Part shown: one piece after another, positions 45,800 to 53,775 of the stretch
How the letters are laid out: each line of letters opens with the position of its first letter
Position numbering within the stretch: the first letter of the stretch is position 1
Assembly (NCBI GenBank): GCA_964464965.1
Contig: CAYXHM010000001.1
Span: 700,039-764,038, forward strand
Length of the DNA stretch: 64,000 nt
From: UBA5543 sp964464965
GTDB taxonomy: Bacteria > Bacteroidota > Bacteroidia > Chitinophagales > Chitinophagaceae
Direction: 5' to 3'
Program-made: the position numbers and the translations under genes
Notes under the pieces: generated by a model
Databases searched by the model: none
Told to the model about the DNA's origin: nothing
Seen by the model: the letters and a program-made list of their open reading frames with translations, nothing else

Positions 45800-45824
45800 A
45801 AACCGCACCGTACGGGTGCGGTTT
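45800..45824. terminator. Bidirectional terminator between ligA and the small lipoprotein gene
   Basis: A 10-bp perfect stem AAACCGCACC (45800-45809) with GGTGCGGTTT (45815-45824), five-base loop, flanked by T-rich sequence on the plus strand. It lies 20 bp past ligA and 1 bp past the stop of the minus-strand lipoprotein gene. Confidence 0.8.
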
Positions 45825-45825
45825 C

Positions 45826-45990
45826 TTATTTTCTGAACATCTTTGCAAATACAAATATGATCAGCACAATAACGGCTATTACTATAAACATGCCCACGCC
45901 AACTCCTGCCTGGAATACATCGCCAATTAACTCGCAACTGCTGAAAGTCAGCAACAATAACCCTAATAATCCTATTTTAACCTTTTGCAT
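45826..45990 (-). CDS. Small lipoprotein with one membrane helix
   Basis: A 54-residue gene read on the minus strand from ATG 45990 to TAA at 45826. Residues 6-18 form a hydrophobic core (IGLLGLLLLTFSSC) with a lipobox and Cys19, so the mature form would be a lipoprotein. The mature part starts ELIGDVFQAGVG and then has a second hydrophobic stretch (about 31-49, GVGMFIVIAVIVLIIFVFA) and ends in the basic KMFRK. Similar tiny lipoprotein plus helix proteins are common in Bacteroidota and are mostly of unknown role. It is flanked by a terminator shared with ligA. Confidence 0.7.
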   Translation of the reverse strand: MQKVKIGLLGLLLLTFSSCELIGDVFQAGVGVGMFIVIAVIVLIIFVFAKMFRK

Positions 45991-46114
45991 ATGAATGTGT
46001 TTGCCTTTATAACACCTTAACAGCTATTATTGTTTGCTAAACAGGACGTTATAACCGCAATTAGCCCTATTTAAATTCCTTTAAATATATGTACTATAAG
46101 CCCCTGTAACTTTC

Positions 46115-46122
46115 TACCTTTG
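46115..46122 (+). promoter_or_regulatory. -7 promoter box upstream of metH
   Basis: TACCTTTG fits TAnnTTTG and lies 27 bp before the metH ATG at 46150. No -33 TTTG at proper spacing and no SAM or cobalamin riboswitch was seen in the upstream gap. Confidence 0.5.
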
Positions 46123-46149
46123 CAGCAATTTTTACTATTCGAAAGAAAC

Positions 46150-48879
46150 ATGTCAGACAGAAGGCCTTATTTAAGATTGAGCGGTTTAGAGCCCCTGGTT
46201 ATACGCCCCGAAACCAATTTTGTAAACGTGGGTGAGCGTACCAATGTTACAGGTTCTAAAAAATTCGCCCGCCTTATCAGGGAAGAGAAATACGAAGAAG
46301 CACTATCTGTTGCCCGCCAGCAGGTAGAAAGCGGTGCGCAGATACTGGATGTAAACATGGACGATGCCATGCTGGATGGTGTGAAGGTGATGACAAAATT
46401 CATCAACCTGCTGCAGGCAGAGCCGGATATCGCTAAGATACCTATCATGCTCGACTCTTCTAAGTTCGAGATAATACACGCGGGCCTAAAATGTATACAG
46501 GGCAAGTGCGTGGTCAATTCCATATCGCTGAAAGAAGGCGAGGAAAAATTCCTGGAACAGGCACGCATCTGCAAAAACTTTGGTGCTTCTGTAGTGGTGA
46601 TGGCTTTTGATGAGCAAGGCCAGGCAGACACCCTGCAACGCCGTGTGGACATCTGCCAGCGTGCTTACGATATACTGACACAGCAGGTAGGCTTCCACCC
46701 TGAAGATATTATTTTCGACCCCAACATATTTGCTGTAGCTACCGGTATAGAAGAGCACAATGCCTATGCGCTGGAGTTTATAGAGGCTACACGTATCATC
46801 AAGCAACGCATGCCACTGGCTAAGATAAGTGGTGGTGTCAGCAACGTTTCATTCTCCTTCAGGGGCAATGATGTGGTGCGCGAGGCCATGCACAGCGTAT
46901 TCCTGTACCACGCCATCAGGGCGGGTATGGATATGGGTATTGTAAATGCGGGGCAGTTGCAGATATATGACGAGATAGAACCGCAACTGAAAGAACTGTG
47001 CGAGGATGTGATACTGAACCGCAACGATGAGGCGACTGAAAGGCTGGTAACATTTGCAGAAACAGTAAAGGCTAAAGACAAGCAGGAAAAGAAAACCGAT
47101 GAGTGGCGGAACAACCCTGTAGAAATACGCCTGCGCCATGCACTGGTAAATGGTATTACCGACTATATAGATGAAGATACTGAAGAAGCGCGCCAGAAAT
47201 ACGCTACCCCGCTGGAGGTGATAGAAGGCCCGCTGATGGATGGCATGAACGTTGTGGGCGATTTGTTTGGCAGTGGCAAGATGTTCCTGCCACAGGTAGT
47301 AAAAAGCGCCCGCGTTATGAAAAAGAGTGTGGCTATCCTTACCCCGTATATTGAGGCGGAAAAAGAAGAACGCCGCCTGGCGCATGAAAAAGCCGGAACG
47401 ACAAATGAAGAGAGTGCAGGCGCTGCAAGAATACTGATGGCTACCGTAAAAGGTGATGTGCACGATATTGGCAAAAACATAGTAGGTGTCGTATTGGGCT
47501 GCAATGGCTACGACGTGATAGACCTGGGCGTGATGGTACCTGCCGATAAAATACTGGACACGGCAGAAAAAGAGAAGGCAGACATTATTGGCCTTAGTGG
47601 ATTAATAACCCCGTCGCTGGACGAGATGGTACACGTAGCTAAAGAAATGAAGCGCCGTGGCATGAAGCAACCATTGCTGATAGGTGGTGCTACTACATCG
47701 CGCATACACACTGCGGTGAAAATTGCAGGTGGCTATGATAATGGTGTAGTGCACGTACTGGATGCCAGCCGCAGTGTAACCGTAGCGGGCAGCCTCCTGA
47801 ACAAAGAGAACAAACAGGCATTCCTGGATGGCATCAACACAGAGTATGAAAAACTGCGTGTTGACTTCGCCAACAAGCAAACCACAAAACAATACCTGCC
47901 ATTTGCAGAGGCACAGGCCAACCCTGTAAAGATAGATTGGGGCGGCTATACCCCACCCGTGCCCACATTTACAGGCACTAAGGTGTTTGCCGATTATGAT
48001 ATGGCAGAGATAAGGCAGTATATAGACTGGGGCCCCTTCTTTATAGCATGGGAGATGAAGGGCAAGTTCCCTGATATACTTACAGATGCACACGCCGGTG
48101 CGGAAGCTACCAAGCTGTATAACGATGCCAACGCTATGCTGGATAAGATAGTTGCAGAAAAATGGCTGACGGCAAAAGGTGTAGTAGGCTTCTGGCGTGC
48201 GCACAAAATTGGCCCTGATACTATTGAACTGAAGGATGATAAGGGACATGAACTTTGTATGCTGGAATCATTACGCCAGCAGCAGAAAAAAGCTGCCAAC
48301 CAGCCGCATTTTTCTTTATCAGATTTTATAAAACCATACAACCCGGTAGCAGAAGGACAAGAGGAAAATGATGACTACATAGGTGCTTTTGCAGTAAGCA
48401 TACACGGTATAGAGCCTCACCTGCAACGGTTTATAGACAACCACGACGATTACAACAAGATAATGCTGCAGGCTATGGCCGACAGGCTGGCAGAGGCTTT
48501 TGGAGAGGTATTGCACCTGCGCACCCGCAAAGAATTTTGGGGTTATGCCAAAGACGAGAACATAGATGTGGCAGAACTGGTGAAGGAAAAATACCAGGGC
48601 ATACGCCCCGCACCCGGCTACCCCGCCTGCCCCGACCACACGGAGAAATACAAATTGTTCGACCTGCTGGATGCTACTGGGAACGCAGGCATACAACTGA
48701 CGGAATCGCTGGCTATGTACCCCGCGGCTTCGGTATGCGGCTGGTATTTCAGCCACCCGCAAAGCACCTATTTTGGTGTGGGTAAAATCCAGCACGACCA
48801 GCTTGAAGACTACGCACGCCGCAAGGGTATGAGCATGGAAGAGGCTACAAAATGGCTGTCACCGGTATTAGAAGGATAA
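46150..48879 (+). CDS. metH: Methionine synthase, cobalamin-dependent, without homocysteine domain (split MetH)
   Basis: A 909-residue protein covering the folate-binding, cap, cobalamin-binding and AdoMet-activation modules. It begins with the pterin-binding domain (VNVGERTNVTGSKKFARL), so the N-terminal homocysteine-binding module of full-length MetH is missing. It then has the B12 motif with His438 in GDVHDIGKNIVG, and the C-terminal activation domain (RPAPGYPACPDHTEK, LTESLAMYPAASVCGWYFSHP). In Bacteroidota this split is usual; the other half should be elsewhere. ATG at 46150 is chosen over an in-frame TTG upstream, as a -7 box overlaps that. Confidence 0.93.
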   Translation: MSDRRPYLRLSGLEPLVIRPETNFVNVGERTNVTGSKKFARLIREEKYEEALSVARQQVESGAQILDVNMDDAMLDGVKVMTKFINLLQAEPDIAKIPIMLDSSKFEIIHAGLKCIQGKCVVNSISLKEGEEKFLEQARICKNFGASVVVMAFDEQGQADTLQRRVDICQRAYDILTQQVGFHPEDIIFDPNIFAVATGIEEHNAYALEFIEATRIIKQRMPLAKISGGVSNVSFSFRGNDVVREAMHSVFLYHAIRAGMDMGIVNAGQLQIYDEIEPQLKELCEDVILNRNDEATERLVTFAETVKAKDKQEKKTDEWRNNPVEIRLRHALVNGITDYIDEDTEEARQKYATPLEVIEGPLMDGMNVVGDLFGSGKMFLPQVVKSARVMKKSVAILTPYIEAEKEERRLAHEKAGTTNEESAGAARILMATVKGDVHDIGKNIVGVVLGCNGYDVIDLGVMVPADKILDTAEKEKADIIGLSGLITPSLDEMVHVAKEMKRRGMKQPLLIGGATTSRIHTAVKIAGGYDNGVVHVLDASRSVTVAGSLLNKENKQAFLDGINTEYEKLRVDFANKQTTKQYLPFAEAQANPVKIDWGGYTPPVPTFTGTKVFADYDMAEIRQYIDWGPFFIAWEMKGKFPDILTDAHAGAEATKLYNDANAMLDKIVAEKWLTAKGVVGFWRAHKIGPDTIELKDDKGHELCMLESLRQQQKKAANQPHFSLSDFIKPYNPVAEGQEENDDYIGAFAVSIHGIEPHLQRFIDNHDDYNKIMLQAMADRLAEAFGEVLHLRTRKEFWGYAKDENIDVAELVKEKYQGIRPAPGYPACPDHTEKYKLFDLLDATGNAGIQLTESLAMYPAASVCGWYFSHPQSTYFGVGKIQHDQLEDYARRKGMSMEEATKWLSPVLEG

Positions 48880-48885
48880 ACAAAC

Positions 48886-49551
48886 ATGGATACAGCAACA
48901 CAACCACATATCAATACAAAAGGTACAGACAATAAAGTACTAAGGACGCTGGCAACTATTGCCTCTTACCTGCTGCACCCGGTGTTCCTGCCCATTATCA
49001 TGACATGGGTTATCTACACCATCAGTCCTGTATCATTTGTGCAATACGATAGCCGAAGCCTGGGCATGATGTTCGTTCAGGTAATTGTTACCACTATATT
49101 TTTTCCCGTACTGGTGGTATTGTTGCTAAAGGGACTGGGCTTTATAAACAGCATACTGCTGCGCACACAGAAAGAAAGGATAGTACCATTGCTGGCCACC
49201 ATGATGTGCTACTGGTGGATAAGCCATGTGTTTAAAAACCTCGAGGCGCCGCTCATCATGCAGGTATTGCTGCGTGGCGCATATTGGGGTCTTATAGTGC
49301 TGTTTGTATGCAGTATATTTTACAAGATAAGCATGCACACTATGGCAGCCGGTGGCATGATAGGGGTCCTTATCGTATTACTGATGATTGCCCCCGTCAG
49401 TATGACCATTCCCTTATTCATCGGTATTGTGATAGCCGCCATCAGTGGTACGGCACGCCTGCTGCTGGGGGAGCATACACAGTTCGAAATATGGACGGGC
49501 TACATCTTTGGCATACTGGCTATGCTGGCGGCATACTGGTATCTTACCTGA
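48886..49551 (+). CDS. PAP2-like polytopic membrane protein
   Basis: A 221-residue membrane protein with six hydrophobic helices after a short cytoplasmic leader. The last helices carry YKISMHTMAAGG and ARLLLGEHTQFEIWTGYIFG, which look like the second and third motifs of PAP2 phosphatases. Key residues differ: Ala replaces Ser in the SR motif and the terminal Asp is Glu. So it is a PAP2-fold protein of doubtful activity. It lies 6 bp after metH and is probably cotranscribed, although no link to methionine synthesis is clear. Confidence 0.65.
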   Translation: MDTATQPHINTKGTDNKVLRTLATIASYLLHPVFLPIIMTWVIYTISPVSFVQYDSRSLGMMFVQVIVTTIFFPVLVVLLLKGLGFINSILLRTQKERIVPLLATMMCYWWISHVFKNLEAPLIMQVLLRGAYWGLIVLFVCSIFYKISMHTMAAGGMIGVLIVLLMIAPVSMTIPLFIGIVIAAISGTARLLLGEHTQFEIWTGYIFGILAMLAAYWYLT

Positions 49552-49587
49552 GAAAAAGAGGATAACAACAGTTCCCGCACCATCAGC

Positions 49588-50304
49588 CTAACCTGTCTGC
49601 GTTGCTTCTACTATGTTGTGTATCTTATTGTCCAGCTCGTTAGCCGCCTCTTCTATCATCAGCAGTCTTTCCTTGTCGGCAACATAGTTATCCGTCTTTA
49701 TAGAGTTTATTAAACCCATAATGGAGGTGAGCGGCTGCCGTACATCATGCGATTGCATATGGGCTATGCTCCTGAGCGATTCGTTTCTTTCTTCAAGTGT
49801 TGATACATAGTTTGCCAGTACCTTATAACTAAGCCCCAGCTCCATAAGAGAAGTAACCTGCCGTGCCAGTATAGCTAATGCTTTTTGCTGTGTATCTGTA
49901 ATATGGTTGGGCTTACCATCAAACAGGCAAAGGCTGCCCAACCTTATGCCACCCTTCAGTATCAGTGGCGCACCTGCGTAAAAACGCACATTCGGGGCCT
50001 CCTGCACCAGTGGATTATTGTCAAACCTGCTGTCTGCCAGTGTATCCGGTATTATGGTCAGCCCGTCTGTTTGTATGGTATATTGGCAAAAAGACGTTTC
50101 CCTGGGCATGGCAGGTGCGTCTATACCTGTCCTCACTTTCACCCAGTTTACATCCCTGTCCAGTAGTGTTATAAGTGCTACCGGCGTACCGCATAACTCC
50201 GCCGCCAAGTTCACAATGTCCTGGAATTCACCTGATTGTTCATAATCTAACTGTAGAAAGCGCTGTACCGCTGCCAACCGCTCTTCTTCATACTGCTCTG
50301 TCAT
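49588..50304 (-). CDS. GAF domain protein with DHp but no ATPase domain
   Basis: A 238-residue cytoplasmic protein. Residues 5-155 form a GAF domain (AAELCGTPVALITLLDRDVNWVKVRTG, FYAGAPLILKGGIRLGSLCLFD). A helical linker and HisKA-type DHp helix pair follow with His186 in AHMQSHDVRQPLTSIMGLINSI. The protein then stops, with no N, G1 or G2 box of the ATPase domain. It cannot phosphorylate itself but could accept phosphate from, or form a dimer with, another kinase. No frameshift remnant was found downstream. It is convergent with the PAP2-like gene and divergent from the AraC-type regulator. Confidence 0.87.
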   Translation of the reverse strand: MTEQYEEERLAAVQRFLQLDYEQSGEFQDIVNLAAELCGTPVALITLLDRDVNWVKVRTGIDAPAMPRETSFCQYTIQTDGLTIIPDTLADSRFDNNPLVQEAPNVRFYAGAPLILKGGIRLGSLCLFDGKPNHITDTQQKALAILARQVTSLMELGLSYKVLANYVSTLEERNESLRSIAHMQSHDVRQPLTSIMGLINSIKTDNYVADKERLLMIEEAANELDNKIHNIVEATQTG

Positions 50305-50496
50305 ACCTGTTTTTTATATTTAAACCCATCCACTATAAATATACCATAAAAAAGTTCATTTTGTGGGAAAGTTTATTATTTTTAAATATCTCATCTTTTA
50401 ACCTTTTTTGATATTAAATTAGATTAACTTTATACATAATGGTGATATTCATTTCAATAAGATGGAAAAATATAAGCTCTTATTTATGCGGTGTGT

Positions 50497-51057
50497 ATGA
50501 GGTTGATAATAAAGAATATGGTAAGCCTGCGGTGTAAGATGATCGTTAAATCAGAGTTGGAAAACTTAGGTTTATCGTTTACCCATATAGAGTTGGGAGA
50601 AGTGCAGTTAACACATGAACCAAGTGCTCTGAAGTATCAAAAACTTAAGACCGCATTACAGGCATACGGGCTTGAATTGATAGAGAACAAGAAAAGCGTG
50701 CTTATTGAAAAAATAAAAAACGTAATTGTAGAAATGGTGCATTACAGTGATGAATTGCCCGTTACCAATTTCTCTGATTATCTCAGCAAAAAGCTGGATT
50801 ATGACTATCATTATCTCTCCAATCTGTTTTCTGAAGTAAAAGGCATTACTATAGAAAGATACATCATCGCCCACAAAATAGAACGCGTAAAAGAACTACT
50901 GGTATATGATGAGCTGCCACTGAAGCAAATAGCAGATAAGCTGCACTACAGCAGCGTGGCGCACCTTTGCAATCAGTTTAAAAAGGTTACAGGGCTTACG
51001 CCTACCTTCTTTAAAACAATGAAAGGCAAAAGGTTTAAAGCACGCGAAGAACTGTAA
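50497..51057 (+). CDS. AraC-type regulator with HMA-like N-terminal domain
   Basis: A 186-residue regulator. The N-terminus MRLIIKNMVSLRCKMIV has the shape of a heavy-metal-associated ferredoxin-like domain, in which relatives have CxxC; here the first Cys is Ser (SLRC). The C-terminal half has two helix-turn-helix units of AraC type: NFSDYLSKKLDYDYHYLSNLF and LPLKQIADKLHYSSVAHLCNQFKKVTGLTP. It probably regulates the neighbouring genes in response to a signal bound at its N-terminus. ATG at 50497 is used, and GTG at 50491 is an alternative. Confidence 0.85.
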   Translation: MRLIIKNMVSLRCKMIVKSELENLGLSFTHIELGEVQLTHEPSALKYQKLKTALQAYGLELIENKKSVLIEKIKNVIVEMVHYSDELPVTNFSDYLSKKLDYDYHYLSNLFSEVKGITIERYIIAHKIERVKELLVYDELPLKQIADKLHYSSVAHLCNQFKKVTGLTPTFFKTMKGKRFKAREEL

Positions 51058-51129
51058 ACGATACAACAAAAAACAATAACCACATATTTATAATTATAAA
51101 AAACACCTTTAGAAAATAAAGCAAACAGC

Positions 51130-51483
51130 ATGGAAAAGATGAATGAAAAAGTAGAACTGGAAAAAGCCAAAGTGCATATAATAGTAGAGATAATAGAGTA
51201 TATGCCTAATGCCGTGGTGAGCAGGACAATCATAAAAAAAGCCACAGGAAATGTGACAGTATCTTCTTTTGACGCAGGCGAAGAACTTGCGGAAAAAAGC
51301 TCACCGTTTGATAACTATATACAGATAATAGATGGCGCAGCCGAGGTAATTATAAAAGGGCAAACCTTTAAATTAAAACTGGGCGAGGGAATAGTCATTC
51401 CCGCACATGCCATACATTCCTTTAATGCCGGGGAGCAGTTTAAAATGGTATCAACCATTATCAAAAGCGGCTACGAAGATTAG
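51130..51483 (+). CDS. Cupin domain protein
   Basis: A 117-residue single-domain cupin. The two cupin motifs are partly visible: FDNYIQIIDGAAEVIIKGQ, and GEGIVIPAHAIHSFNAGEQFKMV. A His pair (AHAIH) stands in the second motif, but the first lacks the usual HxH, so metal binding is doubtful. Small cupins are often ligand sensors or minor enzymes. It lies about 70 bp after the AraC-type regulator in the same direction and may share its transcript. It starts with an ATG at 51130. Confidence 0.8.
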   Translation: MEKMNEKVELEKAKVHIIVEIIEYMPNAVVSRTIIKKATGNVTVSSFDAGEELAEKSSPFDNYIQIIDGAAEVIIKGQTFKLKLGEGIVIPAHAIHSFNAGEQFKMVSTIIKSGYED

Positions 51484-51624
51484 TGTTTCTTACCCAATAA
51501 GTGTTCCGCGGGCGCAATCAGTAAATTATGTAGTTAAACGTATGAATTGTGTAATAGTTTATAGGTGTATTATTCAAACCTTTGTAAGGCAAACACCCTT
51601 AACAATCTTTAAAAACACAACAAC

Positions 51625-52053
51625 ATGTCGCAACACGTACAGATTATATTGGTTGATGATGACATTGACGACCGCCAGATAACAACATCTGCGCTGAACG
51701 ACGCGGAGATACGGGTGCCGTACCTGTACCTGGAAAACGGTGTGATGCTGCTGGAATATTTAGAGAACACCACCAGCGACAAATTGCTGCCGGCGCTTAT
51801 AGTACTGGATATGCACATGCCCATACTAAGCGGGCTGGATGTGATAAGAATCTTAAAAGAACACCCCAGGTACCGGCCTATACCTGTAGTTATGTTTTCA
51901 ATATCGCTGACGGATGAGGACAGGCAGGCCTGTATGAGCTGTGGTGCTGTCGATTATATTGACAAGCCTAACAACTACAATTCATATAAAGGCATAGTGG
52001 CCAAATTTCATGGCTACTGCAACAAAAACTCGTCAACACCAGTCAACGCATAA
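51625..52053 (+). CDS. Response regulator receiver (Rcp1-like)
   Basis: A 142-residue single-domain receiver of the Rcp1 subgroup. It has the acidic pocket in LVDDDIDDRQ, phosphoacceptor Asp62 (LIVLDMHMPILSG), a switch Ser in MFSISLT and Lys114 in YIDKPNNY. It lacks an output domain. Rcp1-like receivers pair with phytochrome or GAF-type kinases. Here a GAF-DHp protein lies 1.3 kb away. The CMSCGAVDY segment has two cysteines, which is unusual for this subgroup. It is followed by a gap with a terminator. Confidence 0.88.
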   Translation: MSQHVQIILVDDDIDDRQITTSALNDAEIRVPYLYLENGVMLLEYLENTTSDKLLPALIVLDMHMPILSGLDVIRILKEHPRYRPIPVVMFSISLTDEDRQACMSCGAVDYIDKPNNYNSYKGIVAKFHGYCNKNSSTPVNA

Positions 52054-52153
52054 AACAAAAGCATCAGGATATAGCAACATAAAGTAAGAAACACATTATT
52101 ATAAAAAAGCAGTTCTGATCTTAGCTTTAACAGGGTGCTGTTATGGTTAGTGT

Positions 52154-52178
52154 CCCCGGTTTTCACCGGGGCTTTTTT
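52154..52178 (+). terminator. Intrinsic terminator downstream of the receiver
   Basis: A 7-bp GC stem CCCCGGT (52154-52160) with ACCGGGG (52165-52171), loop TTTC, and a CTTTTTTT tract after it. It ends transcription about 100 bp after the receiver stop and just before the phosphatase gene. Confidence 0.85.
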
Positions 52179-52220
52179 TGTGCCGTGCGCAACAGTCATG
52201 AAATTCCCGACCTTTACCCT

Positions 52221-52538
52221 ATGAACCTTTTATTTGTATGCAGCCGCAACAGGTGGCGCAGCCCTACGGCCGAAGCGGTTTATAAAAACAGGGATGGCAT
52301 ATCAGCACGTTCTGCCGGTACAGAGCCATCGGCACGCATCCGCATATCTTCGGGGCATATAGCCTGGGCACACATTATCTTCTGCATGGAGCAGCAACAC
52401 AAAAAGCGCCTCACGGAAAACTTTCCCCAAGCCACAGCAGGCAAAAACATTATAGTGCTGGATATACCGGACGAGTACCAATACATGGACGAAGAACTAA
52501 TAGCCATGATAGAGGATATGGTAGAGGGGTATTTGTAA
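52221..52538 (+). CDS. Miniature low-molecular-weight protein tyrosine phosphatase-like protein
   Basis: A 105-residue protein with the LMW-PTP signature near its start: Cys7 and Arg13 in VCSRNRWRSPTAE (CX5RS). The next segment, GISARSAGTEPSARIRI, also fits the family, as does CMEQQHKKRL. It is shorter than the 150-residue classical family; the late aspartate loop is probably LDIPDEYQYMD. It probably dephosphorylates a protein or arsenate-like substrate; the target is unknown. ATG at 52221 is chosen because homology begins there. The terminator upstream isolates it from the receiver. Confidence 0.8.
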   Translation: MNLLFVCSRNRWRSPTAEAVYKNRDGISARSAGTEPSARIRISSGHIAWAHIIFCMEQQHKKRLTENFPQATAGKNIIVLDIPDEYQYMDEELIAMIEDMVEGYL

Positions 52539-52620
52539 CATTATTGCCCCGGCCTTGGGCTGCTATTGTGCAGCAGGGACAACGTCCCGAATAAACAATT
52601 ATTCATATATCAGTACGTCT

Positions 52621-52652
52621 TTGCCGCATTATCACATTACCCATTATCTTTG
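52621..52652 (+). promoter_or_regulatory. Promoter directly upstream of pheS
   Basis: TTG (52621-52623) and TATCTTTG (52645-52652) are 21 bp apart, a good Bacteroidota promoter. The -7 box ends 7 bp before the ATG at 52660. Confidence 0.65.
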
Positions 52653-52659
52653 CCGCTAT

Positions 52660-53685
52660 ATGCAATCGCTACAGGAACAGATAAAGACATACGAACAGGA
52701 AATAAACGCCCTGCAACCCGCTAATGCGGCAGAACTGGAGGCGTACCGCATAAAATTCCTGGGGACTAAGGGCATAGTGAAGGAGATATTCGGCGAAATG
52801 AAGAATGTGCCCAAAGAAGAAAAGAAAGATGCCGGGCAACTGCTGAATGGTTTTAAACAACTGGCAGAGGCTAAGTATGAGGAATATAAACACCTGCAAA
52901 ACGATGGTGCGGGCAAAGCGCAGGATATAGATATATCGCTGCCGGGCACGCCCATACCTGCGGGTACACGCCACCCGCTGCGGATGATGGAGAACAAAAT
53001 CGTATCCATATTTGAGAAGATAGGCTTTAGCGTGGCTACGGGGCCGGAGATAGAGGACGACTGGCACAACTTCACATCGCTGAACATGCCGGAAAACCAC
53101 ACCGCCCGCGATATGCAGGACACGTTTTACGTATCGCAAAGCCCCGACTGGGTGCTGCGTACGCACACCAGCTCTGTACAGGCGCGTGTGCTGGAGCAGG
53201 GCAACCTGCCGGTGCGCATCATCTGCCCCGGCCGAGTGTACAGGAACGAAACCATATCTGCCCGTGCGCATTGCTTCTTTCACCAGTGCGAGGGGCTGTA
53301 TGTGGACAAAGGGGTATCGTTTGCAGACCTGAAGCAGACCTTGTATTACTTTGTAACAGAAATGTTTGGCGAGGATACCAAAGTGCGTTTCCGCCCTAGC
53401 TACTTCCCCTTTACAGAGCCAAGCGCTGAGATGGATATATCGTGCACGGTATGTGGCGGCAGTGGCTGCAGCCTGTGCAAGCATACGGGTTGGGTAGAGA
53501 TACTGGGCTGTGGTATGGTGCACCCCAACATGCTGCGTAATTTTGGCATAGACCCCGATGTATATACGGGCTTTGCCTTTGGCATGGGTGTAGAGCGCAT
53601 CACGCAGATAAAATTCCAGGTGAACGATCTGCGGCTGTACTCACAAAATGATACAAGGTTCTTAAAACAGTTCCAGTCTTTTTAA
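52660..53685 (+). CDS. pheS: Phenylalanine--tRNA ligase alpha subunit
   Basis: A 341-residue PheS, the catalytic half of the alpha2beta2 PheRS that charges tRNA-Phe. The N-terminal coiled coil leads to FLGTKGIVKEI, then HPLRMMENKIVSIFEKIGF, TARDMQDTFYV, the motif 2 loop VYRNETISARAHCFFHQCEG, and motif 3 GFAFGMGVERI. The length is normal. The ATG at 52660 is chosen since a promoter overlaps the longer reading frame. pheT is not adjacent. A tRNA-Phe gene is 12 kb away in this window. Confidence 0.96.
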   Translation: MQSLQEQIKTYEQEINALQPANAAELEAYRIKFLGTKGIVKEIFGEMKNVPKEEKKDAGQLLNGFKQLAEAKYEEYKHLQNDGAGKAQDIDISLPGTPIPAGTRHPLRMMENKIVSIFEKIGFSVATGPEIEDDWHNFTSLNMPENHTARDMQDTFYVSQSPDWVLRTHTSSVQARVLEQGNLPVRIICPGRVYRNETISARAHCFFHQCEGLYVDKGVSFADLKQTLYYFVTEMFGEDTKVRFRPSYFPFTEPSAEMDISCTVCGGSGCSLCKHTGWVEILGCGMVHPNMLRNFGIDPDVYTGFAFGMGVERITQIKFQVNDLRLYSQNDTRFLKQFQSF

Positions 53686-53775
53686 TAACCCAATGGTCAA
53701 AACTAAAAACTAAAAACAGGTTTTAAATTGACTTTTGGAATTTGGAATTTTATATTTGGGATTTACATTTAGGTA

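Noticed and set aside
45991..46149. Possible SAM or cobalamin riboswitch before metH
   Set aside because: The gap is short and AT-rich, with no conserved helix or B12-box sequence.
52669..53523. 284-codon open frame antisense to pheS
   Set aside because: pheS motifs are unmistakable on the plus strand, and the antisense composition is unlike the neighbours.
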